Positions 25,503-32,958 of a stretch of 64,000 nucleotides of DNA are shown piece after piece. This DNA is from an uncultured Saprospiraceae bacterium. Lineage in GTDB: Bacteria > Bacteroidota > Bacteroidia > Chitinophagales > Saprospiraceae. How positions within the stretch are numbered: position 1 is the stretch's first letter; every line of letters begins with the position of its first letter. The stretch lies in assembly GCA_937942435.1 (NCBI GenBank), contig CALDEM010000016.1, forward strand, positions 62,001-126,000, in the 5' to 3' direction. A model generated the notes under the pieces. It saw nothing but the letters and a program-made list of their open reading frames with translations, was not told the DNA's origin and searched no databases. A program made the position numbers and the translations under genes.

Positions 25503-27011
25503 CTAATTTAATACATGTTTGAATCTCTCATAATCCTCTAAGAAATAATTAAGGATAACAGGGTTATCCAATGTGTTAATCTTAGTATCATCAATTAGGA
25601 CATCCTTTGGCAAGCTAAAGTTGTTAATCAACGTTAAGGAATCTAAATATTTTAAGCCTTTAACCAAATTATCGGCATCAGGTGTCTTGTCTTTAGAATG
25701 GATTATAAACCCCCAATCACCAAAGGATGGTATATATACATGATAAGTCAGTAGTTCACCATCAAAAACATCATCCATCGTGTTGTAAATACAGCTGAAG
25801 ACACTGTTGCTTGTATTAATATCACCGGATTGTGTAATAAAAACCCCATCTTCAGAAAGACATCTTTTTACGTAAAAGAAGAATTGTTTACTATATAGTC
25901 TTGCTAGTGATTGGTTGTTAGGGTCAGGAAGGTCGGCTATAATAATATCATAGCGATCTGTTGTCGAATGCATATACGAGAAAGCATCTGCTGCTATCAT
26001 ATTGACTCTTGGGTCAAATGGTGCTAATTCATTGATAGCTGAGATATCAATGTGTTCCATTGCAATTTTGAAAATTGTAGAGTCTATATCAACAATATCG
26101 ATCTGCTTGACACCTGGATATTTTACAATCTCTCGAGTTGCCAAGTTTTCTCCACCCCCTAAGACTAGTACTTTTTCAATTTTATTTGTTAACGAAAACG
26201 GTACATGCACGAGGGATTCGTGGTATCTGTGTTCATCAGAAGATGCAAACTGTATAACACGATTAATAAACAATTTTACTTGCTCTCCTTTTTTGGTTAT
26301 TACAATCTTTTGATAAGGACTTTGCTCGTTAACAATAATGGGTGCTTTATATATTCGTTCTTCCCAAATGTTCAATAAATAGCCTCCCGAAAAAACAATT
26401 GTTAATGTTAAAAAAAGAGTCGTGAGTCCAAATATTATACTTCTCTTTTCATTCTTAAAAAAGACAGCATTGACTATTAGTCCTAATAAGATATTGACAA
26501 TGCCGAATGAAAGTGAGGAGTAAAATAGCCCAACAAAAGGCAGCAATATAAAAGGGAACAAAAGTGTAGCGACTAACCCGCCTACATAGTCTAATGATAA
26601 GACATTTGACAAATTATTGGCTACATCCTTATCACGAAAAGAAAAGGTCAAAAGTGGCACCTCTGTACCGGTCAAAAAACCAATGACGAATATTAAACCA
26701 ATACAAATAAGCTGGAATGAAGATATGCTCACATAAGTAAATAGAAAGTAAAGTATCGGCACCGAAAGGCCACCAATAAACCCTAAAATGTACTCAATGA
26801 AAATAAAGTTCTTAAGTGAATTTAGCGCAAGTTTCTTGGAGAAATATGCCCCTACGCCCATAGCAAATAGGTAGATTCCTATAATAATGGAGAACTGACG
26901 CACTCCATCACCCAAAAAATAAGTAGCAGTAGTACTTATGAGTAATTCATAAATAATAGAGCAAAGACCTGCTATGAATACAGCAGATGATAAAATTGCC
27001 CTGTTTTTCAT
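25503..27011 (-). CDS. speE: Membrane-fused spermidine synthase (aminopropyltransferase)
   Basis: A 502-residue fusion: seven or so transmembrane helices in residues 1-215, then a soluble aminopropyltransferase domain. In that domain, RYHESLVHVP is the substrate gate, LGGGENLATREI (about 283-294) the decarboxy-AdoMet loop, DIVDID the nucleotide-ribose acid and IIADLPDP (about 357-364) the catalytic-Asp strand. The usual GGGDG is GGGEN here, a change in the AdoMet loop. The domain transfers aminopropyl to putrescine. Embedding it in the membrane suggests delivery or sensing at the inner membrane (inference). It heads the speE, speA, speB, DHS-like minus unit and diverges by 38 bases from the lipoprotein gene. 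Confidence 0.92.
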   Translation of the reverse strand: MKNRAILSSAVFIAGLCSIIYELLISTTATYFLGDGVRQFSIIIGIYLFAMGVGAYFSKKLALNSLKNFIFIEYILGFIGGLSVPILYFLFTYVSISSFQLICIGLIFVIGFLTGTEVPLLTFSFRDKDVANNLSNVLSLDYVGGLVATLLFPFILLPFVGLFYSSLSFGIVNILLGLIVNAVFFKNEKRSIIFGLTTLFLTLTIVFSGGYLLNIWEERIYKAPIIVNEQSPYQKIVITKKGEQVKLFINRVIQFASSDEHRYHESLVHVPFSLTNKIEKVLVLGGGENLATREIVKYPGVKQIDIVDIDSTIFKIAMEHIDISAINELAPFDPRVNMIAADAFSYMHSTTDRYDIIIADLPDPNNQSLARLYSKQFFFYVKRCLSEDGVFITQSGDINTSNSVFSCIYNTMDDVFDGELLTYHVYIPSFGDWGFIIHSKDKTPDADNLVKGLKYLDSLTLINNFSLPKDVLIDDTKINTLDNPVILNYFLEDYERFKHVLN

Positions 27012-27034
27012 GTATTTTTTCTATTTTGGTGGTT

Positions 27035-27042
27035 CAAATGTA
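27035..27042 (-). promoter_or_regulatory. Candidate -7 element for the speE operon
   Basis: On the minus strand this reads TACATTTG, a full match to TAnnTTTG, 23 bases before the speE ATG. The spacer to the divergent lipoprotein gene is only 38 bases, so the two promoters must overlap and the sets of genes are probably co-regulated (inference). Confidence 0.4.
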
Positions 27043-27049
27043 AAATTTT

Positions 27050-27601
27050 ATGAAAGTATATAAGAAAAATGAAAGCTTTTATGGAAAGGGAGCATTAACA
27101 GCTGCTGTTTTCTGCACTTTTCTACTCTTCCAGGCATGTTCAAGTGATGAGCCCAGACTGAAAGATGCCAGTGAACAAACTGTGTACATAACAACCAAAG
27201 GTGTTGAAGCTTTAGTAGAGGAAGTTGAGCCAGGTGAAATATTCAAAATTAAAGATGAAAATATACTTGATAGCAAAGAGGCTTCAAGGGCAATAGTATA
27301 CAATTTAGATCAATCCATTGATACTGTGTCGATGGCGGCATTGCGTCAAGATCCTGCAGATCCTCGAAGATCAGCATTGAGATCTACTTTGATGGGAGGT
27401 CTTGCTTTTGCCTATCTAACAAATAGATCAGGAGCTTTAAGTCCCAAAAGTGGTAGCTATGTAAATAGCAAGGCTTATAACAAGTCAAACTCAATGACTT
27501 CTTCACTTAGAAGTAGTGCTACACCAAGAAAAGTAAGTATACCGGGAAAATCTTCAAGAGGTTACGGAGCAGGTAAATCTTTTAGATCATTTGGAGGATA
27601 A
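27050..27601 (+). CDS. UPF0323/YgiB-like lipoprotein
   Basis: A 183-residue lipoprotein (lipobox FQAC near residue 30). The mature part starts with a beta-rich acidic domain (TVYITTKGVEALVEEVEPGE), then a hydrophobic glycine segment (STLMGGLAFAYLTNRS) and a Ser/Lys/Gly/Arg-rich low-complexity tail ending in SRGYGAGKSFRSFGG. The plan resembles UPF0323 and DUF1190 (YgiB) proteins, which sit next to glutathionylspermidine-synthase-like genes in other bacteria (E. coli ygiB-ygiC). The same neighbour is present here, overlapping its last codons. Its role is unknown; it may present or anchor the ligase product at the envelope (inference). Confidence 0.8.
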   Translation: MKVYKKNESFYGKGALTAAVFCTFLLFQACSSDEPRLKDASEQTVYITTKGVEALVEEVEPGEIFKIKDENILDSKEASRAIVYNLDQSIDTVSMAALRQDPADPRRSALRSTLMGGLAFAYLTNRSGALSPKSGSYVNSKAYNKSNSMTSSLRSSATPRKVSIPGKSSRGYGAGKSFRSFGG

Positions 27602-28736
27602 TAGATTTTTAGAGTTAACACCGGTATTTGTTAAAAAGAACCCTGAGTTTTTAGAGTGGTTCTTAAGTCAAGAGGAATACTTAGTTGATGAAATGATTTC
27701 TTTCAAATGGGAAGAAGTTGATTTCTTATCAAATAAGGCAGTTGAGGCATTTAATATCTTTTCTGAAGCTACGGATCATATCATCAGTAAAGGCAATCTT
27801 GATTATTTAGAGATACCCAAGCCCTTTCAAAAGGTTATTGAACATGCTTGGCATCACAGAGATAGAAATCCTTTTTTTCTTGGTCGTTTTGATTTCTCAG
27901 GCAGTCTCGATACACCTCCTGTAAAAGTAATAGAGTTCAATGCTGACACATGTACTATGTTGCCCGAAACCTTGTTTTGGCAACCGCTACAGCTTAAACA
28001 TGCTGGTAAGAGAAAGTCTTTTAATACCTTAAACTGGGATATTAAAAATGCATTTGAAAGGATTTCTAATCATAAAAATGAAAAGCAGGTAGTACTTGCT
28101 TCTTCATTAGGCTTTGAAGAAGACAAATTAAACGTGCAGGCGATAGCATCAATAGTAGAAGATGATTTCTTTGTTTGTTATAGAGACCTACAAGACGTCA
28201 TCTTCTCTGAAGACGGTGTATTTATTGAAGAAGGTGATGGATATGTGCAAGTGGATGTAATGCTCAAGCTATTCCCTTGGGATTGGATCTATACTGAAGA
28301 AACCGAACTCAGTGGTCTGCTTACTAATCTTATCTTAAATGAGAAAGTTGTTGTTTTGAACCCTCCATATACCAGCATTTGGCAAAACAAAATGTTTTTG
28401 AACTACATAACAGAACATTTCCCTAACAATGTTATTGCCAAATCTTACTCAACAAAGCCCCCTCACTTAGAGAAGCATGTTGTCAAGTCATCTTTTGGAC
28501 GTCTGGGAGAAGAGGTAGAGATTGTTGAGAAAGGGGAAGAAGCAGAACTGAACTTTCAACCTAAAACATATCAAGAATATCTTCGCCTACCTCAGGATGA
28601 TGAAGGTAATTATTATCAATTGGGGATGCTCTATACACATCGGCCTTCAGCTTTAAATATCCGATGTAGTAGCGAAGCCGTTATTAACGATGACTGTGAG
28701 TTTTATTGTCACTTTATAGAGGATTCCAGATCTTGA
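27591..28736 (+). CDS. Glutathionylspermidine-synthase-like ATP-grasp ligase (YgiC type)
   Basis: A 381-residue protein matching the synthetase half of GspS without the amidase half, as in YgiC/YjfC. EFNADTCTMLPE (about 115-126), LKLFPWDW (225-232), LNPPYTSIWQNK and KSSFGRLGEEV (from about 299) align with the GspS ATP and Mg sites. GspS joins glutathione to spermidine; YgiC-type proteins have no settled substrate. It begins with TTG at 27591, inside the end of the lipoprotein gene (11-base overlap), so translation is coupled. Its 3' end overlaps the convergent speD by 28 bases. With polyamine genes on both sides, a polyamine is the likely amine substrate (inference). Confidence 0.9.
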   Translation: MEDNRFLELTPVFVKKNPEFLEWFLSQEEYLVDEMISFKWEEVDFLSNKAVEAFNIFSEATDHIISKGNLDYLEIPKPFQKVIEHAWHHRDRNPFFLGRFDFSGSLDTPPVKVIEFNADTCTMLPETLFWQPLQLKHAGKRKSFNTLNWDIKNAFERISNHKNEKQVVLASSLGFEEDKLNVQAIASIVEDDFFVCYRDLQDVIFSEDGVFIEEGDGYVQVDVMLKLFPWDWIYTEETELSGLLTNLILNEKVVVLNPPYTSIWQNKMFLNYITEHFPNNVIAKSYSTKPPHLEKHVVKSSFGRLGEEVEIVEKGEEAELNFQPKTYQEYLRLPQDDEGNYYQLGMLYTHRPSALNIRCSSEAVINDDCEFYCHFIEDSRS

Positions 28737-29107
28737 CTAATGTCTTCTCGAGCACTGTCCTGAAGTACTCCTCTTTTTATAATTCTAAGATTGACATCAT
28801 CACTTTGCCAAAGTGCCTTTATCTCTTGAGAGATCAGGTCATAGTCGACCGCCACACAAGAAAACAAGTCAAGGCCCATGTATCCGTGCTCCGGCCAAGT
28901 ATGGATACTAAAGTGAGATTCTGATAATAGATAAACACCGGTAACGCCAACTGGATCAAATTGCTTATAACTCTCTGAAACTATATCTAAGGGCGTCAAT
29001 CTCAATATACGCTCCATAATAGGGCGAATAGTATCGACCCATTCAATTCTATGGGGATCTATGTTGCGTACATCCCACACGTAGTGAACACCAATAGTGT
29101 TTTGCAT
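28709..29107 (-). CDS. speD: S-adenosylmethionine decarboxylase proenzyme SpeD
   Basis: A 132-residue class 1B AdoMet decarboxylase. Self-cleavage between Glu63 and Ser64 in LSESHFSIHTWPE would make the pyruvoyl group; His69 and Cys84 (LFSC) are the conserved acid and processing residues. It supplies decarboxylated AdoMet to the spermidine synthase. The C-terminus carries a short extension (SAREDISQDLESS) overlapping the ligase gene. It follows the membrane-anchored hypothetical gene by 3 bases. Confidence 0.95.
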   Translation of the reverse strand: MQNTIGVHYVWDVRNIDPHRIEWVDTIRPIMERILRLTPLDIVSESYKQFDPVGVTGVYLLSESHFSIHTWPEHGYMGLDLFSCVAVDYDLISQEIKALWQSDDVNLRIIKRGVLQDSAREDISQDLESSIK

Positions 29108-29110
29108 TTC

Positions 29111-29686
29111 TTATCCTGGCTCTTCGGTTCCTGCCGCTTCAGCTGCTTCTGCTTCAAGTTGTTCCATTAACATGGTCTTGAACTCATTAGGATCCATGAG
29201 CTTTTTAAGAACGACGTAATCTTCATCTTCATCAGCTTGAATTGTTTCAGGCATACCTTCCCTTGCCCCAACATCCCATGTAATAGGATTAATCAAGCCT
29301 TTAACAACTGAATAACGGCCTTCAAGTTCCATCCCAAGATACTCCACTTTTTGATCTGGGAAGGCCTGCATATATGATAATTGTGCCATCAGATCTCCAT
29401 AAACATGCTCATTGATTAGATAGGATGTTTCTGTTGGGTTTAAGAAGTAAGCTTTGTCTTGAAAATCAAATACGCGCTCTGAAGCATTCTCAAGTCTTAT
29501 TGTTCTTTCGCCTTTTCCCATTTCCACCCATACAACCTCATTTGCTGGTACTTCAACAGTCAATTCGTCAACTGAAACCGTAATTGGCTGAGAAGAGGGA
29601 TTATCAATAACCAAATCAACCATAGTTGGTTGTAACATGGTATACAATACAAATAGTCCAATTGCCCCGTATATTATGTACTTCAT
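29111..29686 (-). CDS. Unknown membrane-anchored protein cotranscribed with speD
   Basis: A 191-residue protein with one N-terminal hydrophobic helix (IIYGAIGLFVLYTML) and no lipobox. A beta-rich domain follows: VDLVIDNPSSQPITVSVD then VPANEVVWVEMGKGERTI, a pattern of an immunoglobulin-like or PEGA-like sandwich. It then has KVEYLGMELEGRYSVVKGLINP and an acidic tail of Glu/Ala repeats. I do not recognise the family. The 3-base spacing to speD, and its place between two polyamine units, tie it to polyamine metabolism. It could bind a polyamine or its conjugate with the acidic tail (inference). Confidence 0.8.
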   Translation of the reverse strand: MKYIIYGAIGLFVLYTMLQPTMVDLVIDNPSSQPITVSVDELTVEVPANEVVWVEMGKGERTIRLENASERVFDFQDKAYFLNPTETSYLINEHVYGDLMAQLSYMQAFPDQKVEYLGMELEGRYSVVKGLINPITWDVGAREGMPETIQADEDEDYVVLKKLMDPNEFKTMLMEQLEAEAAEAAGTEEPG

Positions 29687-29835
29687 AACTAAGCCAAATT
29701 ATATTTTAGGAATATGAAAATAAATTGTTAGATAAGATACTAAAGTAACAAAACGTATCAAAATATGGTCATTTCCCTAAACATTATTTTAGATAGCTCA
29801 ATATTATCTAAAGTAATTGACTTATGGAGTCTCAC

Positions 29836-31179
29836 TTAACTAACAGAGGACGATGACCTCGAGAATGTCATCCGCTCACCTGCACTTTCATCTATAATTT
29901 GTCTGTCGCGGTACTTCAAAATTCCATTTACGAAAGTGTGTGTCACCTCCCCTTTAAATGTCATGCCTTCTAAAGGTGACCACCCGCACTTAAACCTGAC
30001 ATCTTCTCTATTGATAAGTTGTTGTCGCTCAGGGTCACATATGAGTATGTCTGCTTTCATGCCTTCATCAAGATAACCACGATCTTCGATAGCAAACAAA
30101 TCTGCCACAGCATGTGACATCTTCTCAGCGATCCGCTCTTTAGTGATCATCCCTTTGTGATAGAAATCAAGCATGATGAGTAGACTATGTTGCACAAGAG
30201 GCAGTCCGCTTGGTGCATCTAGATAAGAGCGTTCTTTCTCTTCCATCGTATGTGGCGCGTGATCAGTAGCAATCACATCGATCCGGTCGTCAAGTACGGC
30301 TTGCCATATCGCCGCTCTATCCTCTTCAGATTTTATCGCTGGGTTGCACTTGATCTTGTTACCAAGCTCTTCATAATAAGTGTCGTTAAAGAAGAGGTGG
30401 TGCACACATGCCTCAGCTGTGATCAGTTTGTCTTTGACAGGTCCAGGCTCAAACAAGAAGAGCTCGTCCTTAGTACTGATATGCAAGACGTGCAGGCGAG
30501 TGCCGTGCTCCTTGGCCAACGCTACTGCTAATCCACTAGACTTTAGACATCCTTCTCGACTGCGTATGATCGGATGATACCCAGCATGTAGCTTTGGTAG
30601 GCTCCCGTACAAAGACATATTGTCTCTTATGGTCTGTTCATCTTCGCAGTGGGTAGCGATGAGCATGTCCACCTTCGAGAAGATGTTATTGAGGACTTCT
30701 TCGTTGTCTACGAGCATATTGCCCGTACTTGAGCCCATAAATACTTTGACGCCACAGACATTTTTATGATTAGTCTTTAGTACTTCTTCTATGTTTTCAT
30801 TTGATGCGCCCATAAAGAAAGAATAGTTGGTGATTGCACTACCGCTTGCAGTCACGTACTTATCTTCCAGTAGTTCTTGTGTGAGCGCAGAAGGTTTTGT
30901 GTTAGGCATCTCCATAAATGCGGTAACTCCTCCCGCGAGTGCCGCTCTTGACTCAGAAGCGATATCAGCCTTATACGTTAATCCTGGCTCTCTAAAGTGC
31001 ACTTGATCGTCGATGATACCAGGCATCACCCATCGACCAGATGCATCGATCTCTTGATCCACCTTTTGGTTGATCGATGGAGCTATTTTTTCTATTCTAT
31101 CATCTACGATTAGTACATCTTGGTGACTGGATGCACCTCGATTGATCACTAAACCATTCTTTATTAATATTTTCGCCAT
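29836..31179 (-). CDS. pyrC: Dihydroorotase (PyrC, class I-like)
   Basis: A protein of about 447 residues that cyclises carbamoyl-aspartate to dihydroorotate. MPGIIDDQVHFREPG holds the strand-1 metal motif, KVFMGSSTGNM the bridging Lys, IATHCEDE and LHVLHIST the two further His and VIATDHAPH the catalytic Asp. The first His of the usual DxHVHxR is Gln here (QVH), a variant I associate with Bacteroidota dihydroorotases. I start at the ATG at 31179; TTG at 31194 would run almost to the divergent purK start. A paralogue such as hydantoinase is less likely given the FREPG motif. Confidence 0.92.
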   Translation of the reverse strand: MAKILIKNGLVINRGASSHQDVLIVDDRIEKIAPSINQKVDQEIDASGRWVMPGIIDDQVHFREPGLTYKADIASESRAALAGGVTAFMEMPNTKPSALTQELLEDKYVTASGSAITNYSFFMGASNENIEEVLKTNHKNVCGVKVFMGSSTGNMLVDNEEVLNNIFSKVDMLIATHCEDEQTIRDNMSLYGSLPKLHAGYHPIIRSREGCLKSSGLAVALAKEHGTRLHVLHISTKDELFLFEPGPVKDKLITAEACVHHLFFNDTYYEELGNKIKCNPAIKSEEDRAAIWQAVLDDRIDVIATDHAPHTMEEKERSYLDAPSGLPLVQHSLLIMLDFYHKGMITKERIAEKMSHAVADLFAIEDRGYLDEGMKADILICDPERQQLINREDVRFKCGWSPLEGMTFKGEVTHTFVNGILKYRDRQIIDESAGERMTFSRSSSSVS

Positions 31180-31197
31180 CTCATTCTTATTCAAAAA

Positions 31198-32331
31198 ATG
31201 AAGATAGGCATTTTAGGTGGTGGACAGTTAGGAAAGATGCTTTATGCTCCTGCTAATAAGTTAGATATAGATATCCGCTTTATGGATAGTATGACAGAAG
31301 GCCCTGTATCCAAGATAGCGACTAACTATACGATAGGTGATATCACTAATTATGACGACGTCATGGCTTTTGGTGCAGACTGCGAGGTGCTCAGCATAGA
31401 GATAGAAAAGGTTAATTGTGAAGCACTGAAGGAGCTCGAGTTACAAGGGACTATAGTATATCCGCAGCCTCAGATCATCGAACTCATACAGGACAAAGGC
31501 CTACAGAAGGACTTTTATCAGCAACAAGGATTACCTACCTCAGACTTTAAGTTTTTTGATTCTCTAACTGAGTTAGAGGGATCTATAGAAAGTGGAGCGA
31601 TCCAATATCCATTCGTTCAAAAGATGAGAAAGGACGGATATGACGGCAGAGGTGTCCAGATCATACGGAGTGAATCAGATCTCGCTCAAGCATTCTCGAG
31701 TAACTTTATCACAGAAGACTTAGTTTCTATAGATAAGGAGATTGGAGTGATCACTTGTAGAGATGCTAAGGGACAAGTGGTTGTTTATGATCCAGTAGAG
31801 ATGGTCTTTCATGCTGATGCAAATATTCTTTTATATCAATTAGGCCCTGCGGATATTAATCAGGAGGTTGTGGATAGAGCTAAAGACTTAGCCATCAAAA
31901 CTGCTGAAGCTTATGGTATAGTAGGCCTCTTAGCTATCGAGATGTTCTTAACTCCTTCTGGTCAATTATTGATTAACGAAGTAGCTCCAAGACCGCATAA
32001 CAGTGGCCATCATTCTATAGAAGCAACTATGTGCTCTCAGTATGAAAACCACTTGAGGACATTGGCAAACTTACCTCTTGGAGATACAAAGACTCTTACC
32101 TCATCACTATTGATGAATGTACTGGGTGCAGAAGGATTTACTGGGCCAGTGCAATATGAAGGTATTGACAAGATATTAACCATACCTGGTGTCAATGTCC
32201 ATCTCTATGGCAAGACCACAACTAAACCATTCAGGAAGATGGGCCACATCAACATTATTGGAGAAAGTAAAGACGAGTTAATAGCTCACTATCAATATAT
32301 CACCGACAACTTTAGAGTTATCAGCAAATAA
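31198..32331 (+). CDS. purK: N5-carboxyaminoimidazole ribonucleotide synthase PurK
   Basis: A 377-residue ATP-grasp enzyme that carboxylates AIR with bicarbonate and [15 protein letters not shown] is the N-terminal signature, [16 protein letters not shown] the ATP lid, and [16 protein letters not shown] the Mg-binding end. purE follows after 5 bases, so the AIR to CAIR step is encoded as one operon. The ATG at 31198 lies 18 bases from the divergent pyrC ATG. Confidence 0.97.
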   Translation: MKIGILGGGQLGKMLYAPANKLDIDIRFMDSMTEGPVSKIATNYTIGDITNYDDVMAFGADCEVLSIEIEKVNCEALKELELQGTIVYPQPQIIELIQDKGLQKDFYQQQGLPTSDFKFFDSLTELEGSIESGAIQYPFVQKMRKDGYDGRGVQIIRSESDLAQAFSSNFITEDLVSIDKEIGVITCRDAKGQVVVYDPVEMVFHADANILLYQLGPADINQEVVDRAKDLAIKTAEAYGIVGLLAIEMFLTPSGQLLINEVAPRPHNSGHHSIEATMCSQYENHLRTLANLPLGDTKTLTSSLLMNVLGAEGFTGPVQYEGIDKILTIPGVNVHLYGKTTTKPFRKMGHINIIGESKDELIAHYQYITDNFRVISK

Positions 32332-32336
32332 TAGAA

Positions 32337-32846
32337 ATGACAACACCACCACAAGTTAGCATCATCATGGGATCACAATCAGACCTCCCAGTGATGTCCA
32401 AAGCTGCAGAGTTCTTAGATAGCATCGGTGTAGATTATGAGATTACAATTGTCTCAGCACATCGTACACCAGAGAGAATGGTAACATTTGCGAAAGCAGC
32501 AAGAGGCAGAGGTGTCAAAGTCATAATCGCTGGTGCCGGTGGAGCGGCACATCTACCGGGCATGGTAGCTTCTCTTACGACACTACCTGTCATCGGTGTG
32601 CCTGTTAAGTCGTCCAACTCGATCGATGGTTGGGATAGCATACTTAGCATACTACAGATGCCCAATGGTGTTCCTGTCGCAACTGTCGCGTTAGACGGAG
32701 CTAAGAATGCTGGGATCTTAGCAGCAGAGATACTCGGTACTTCTGATGAGGCGATCGCAGATAAGCTTGCTGACTTCAAGAAGAAACAAACAGAAAAGGT
32801 GTTGGATTCTGTAGCCCAACTGGACAGACAAAAGAACGGTTCATAA
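32337..32846 (+). CDS. purE: N5-CAIR mutase PurE
   Basis: A 169-residue class I PurE that moves the carboxylate of N5-CAIR to C4. [12 protein letters not shown] is the phosphate-binding N-terminus, SAHRTPERM carries the catalytic His and [16 protein letters not shown] the second site. It is translated right after purK. A Lys/Glu-rich C-terminal helix is normal. Confidence 0.97.
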   Translation: MTTPPQVSIIMGSQSDLPVMSKAAEFLDSIGVDYEITIVSAHRTPERMVTFAKAARGRGVKVIIAGAGGAAHLPGMVASLTTLPVIGVPVKSSNSIDGWDSILSILQMPNGVPVATVALDGAKNAGILAAEILGTSDEAIADKLADFKKKQTEKVLDSVAQLDRQKNGS

Positions 32847-32958
32847 GAACTCACTTACTGTCTCAAAGACCTAATAATATCTTAAGAACCAATGCTTCGT
32901 ATCTGTCTATTGGCAGATATTAATTATGTTGTGCGCTTATCAACATAATTCAATCTAC

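Noticed and set aside
32435-32854. 139-codon minus frame opposite purE
   Set aside because: It is an antisense shadow of a clear purE gene and has no own motif.
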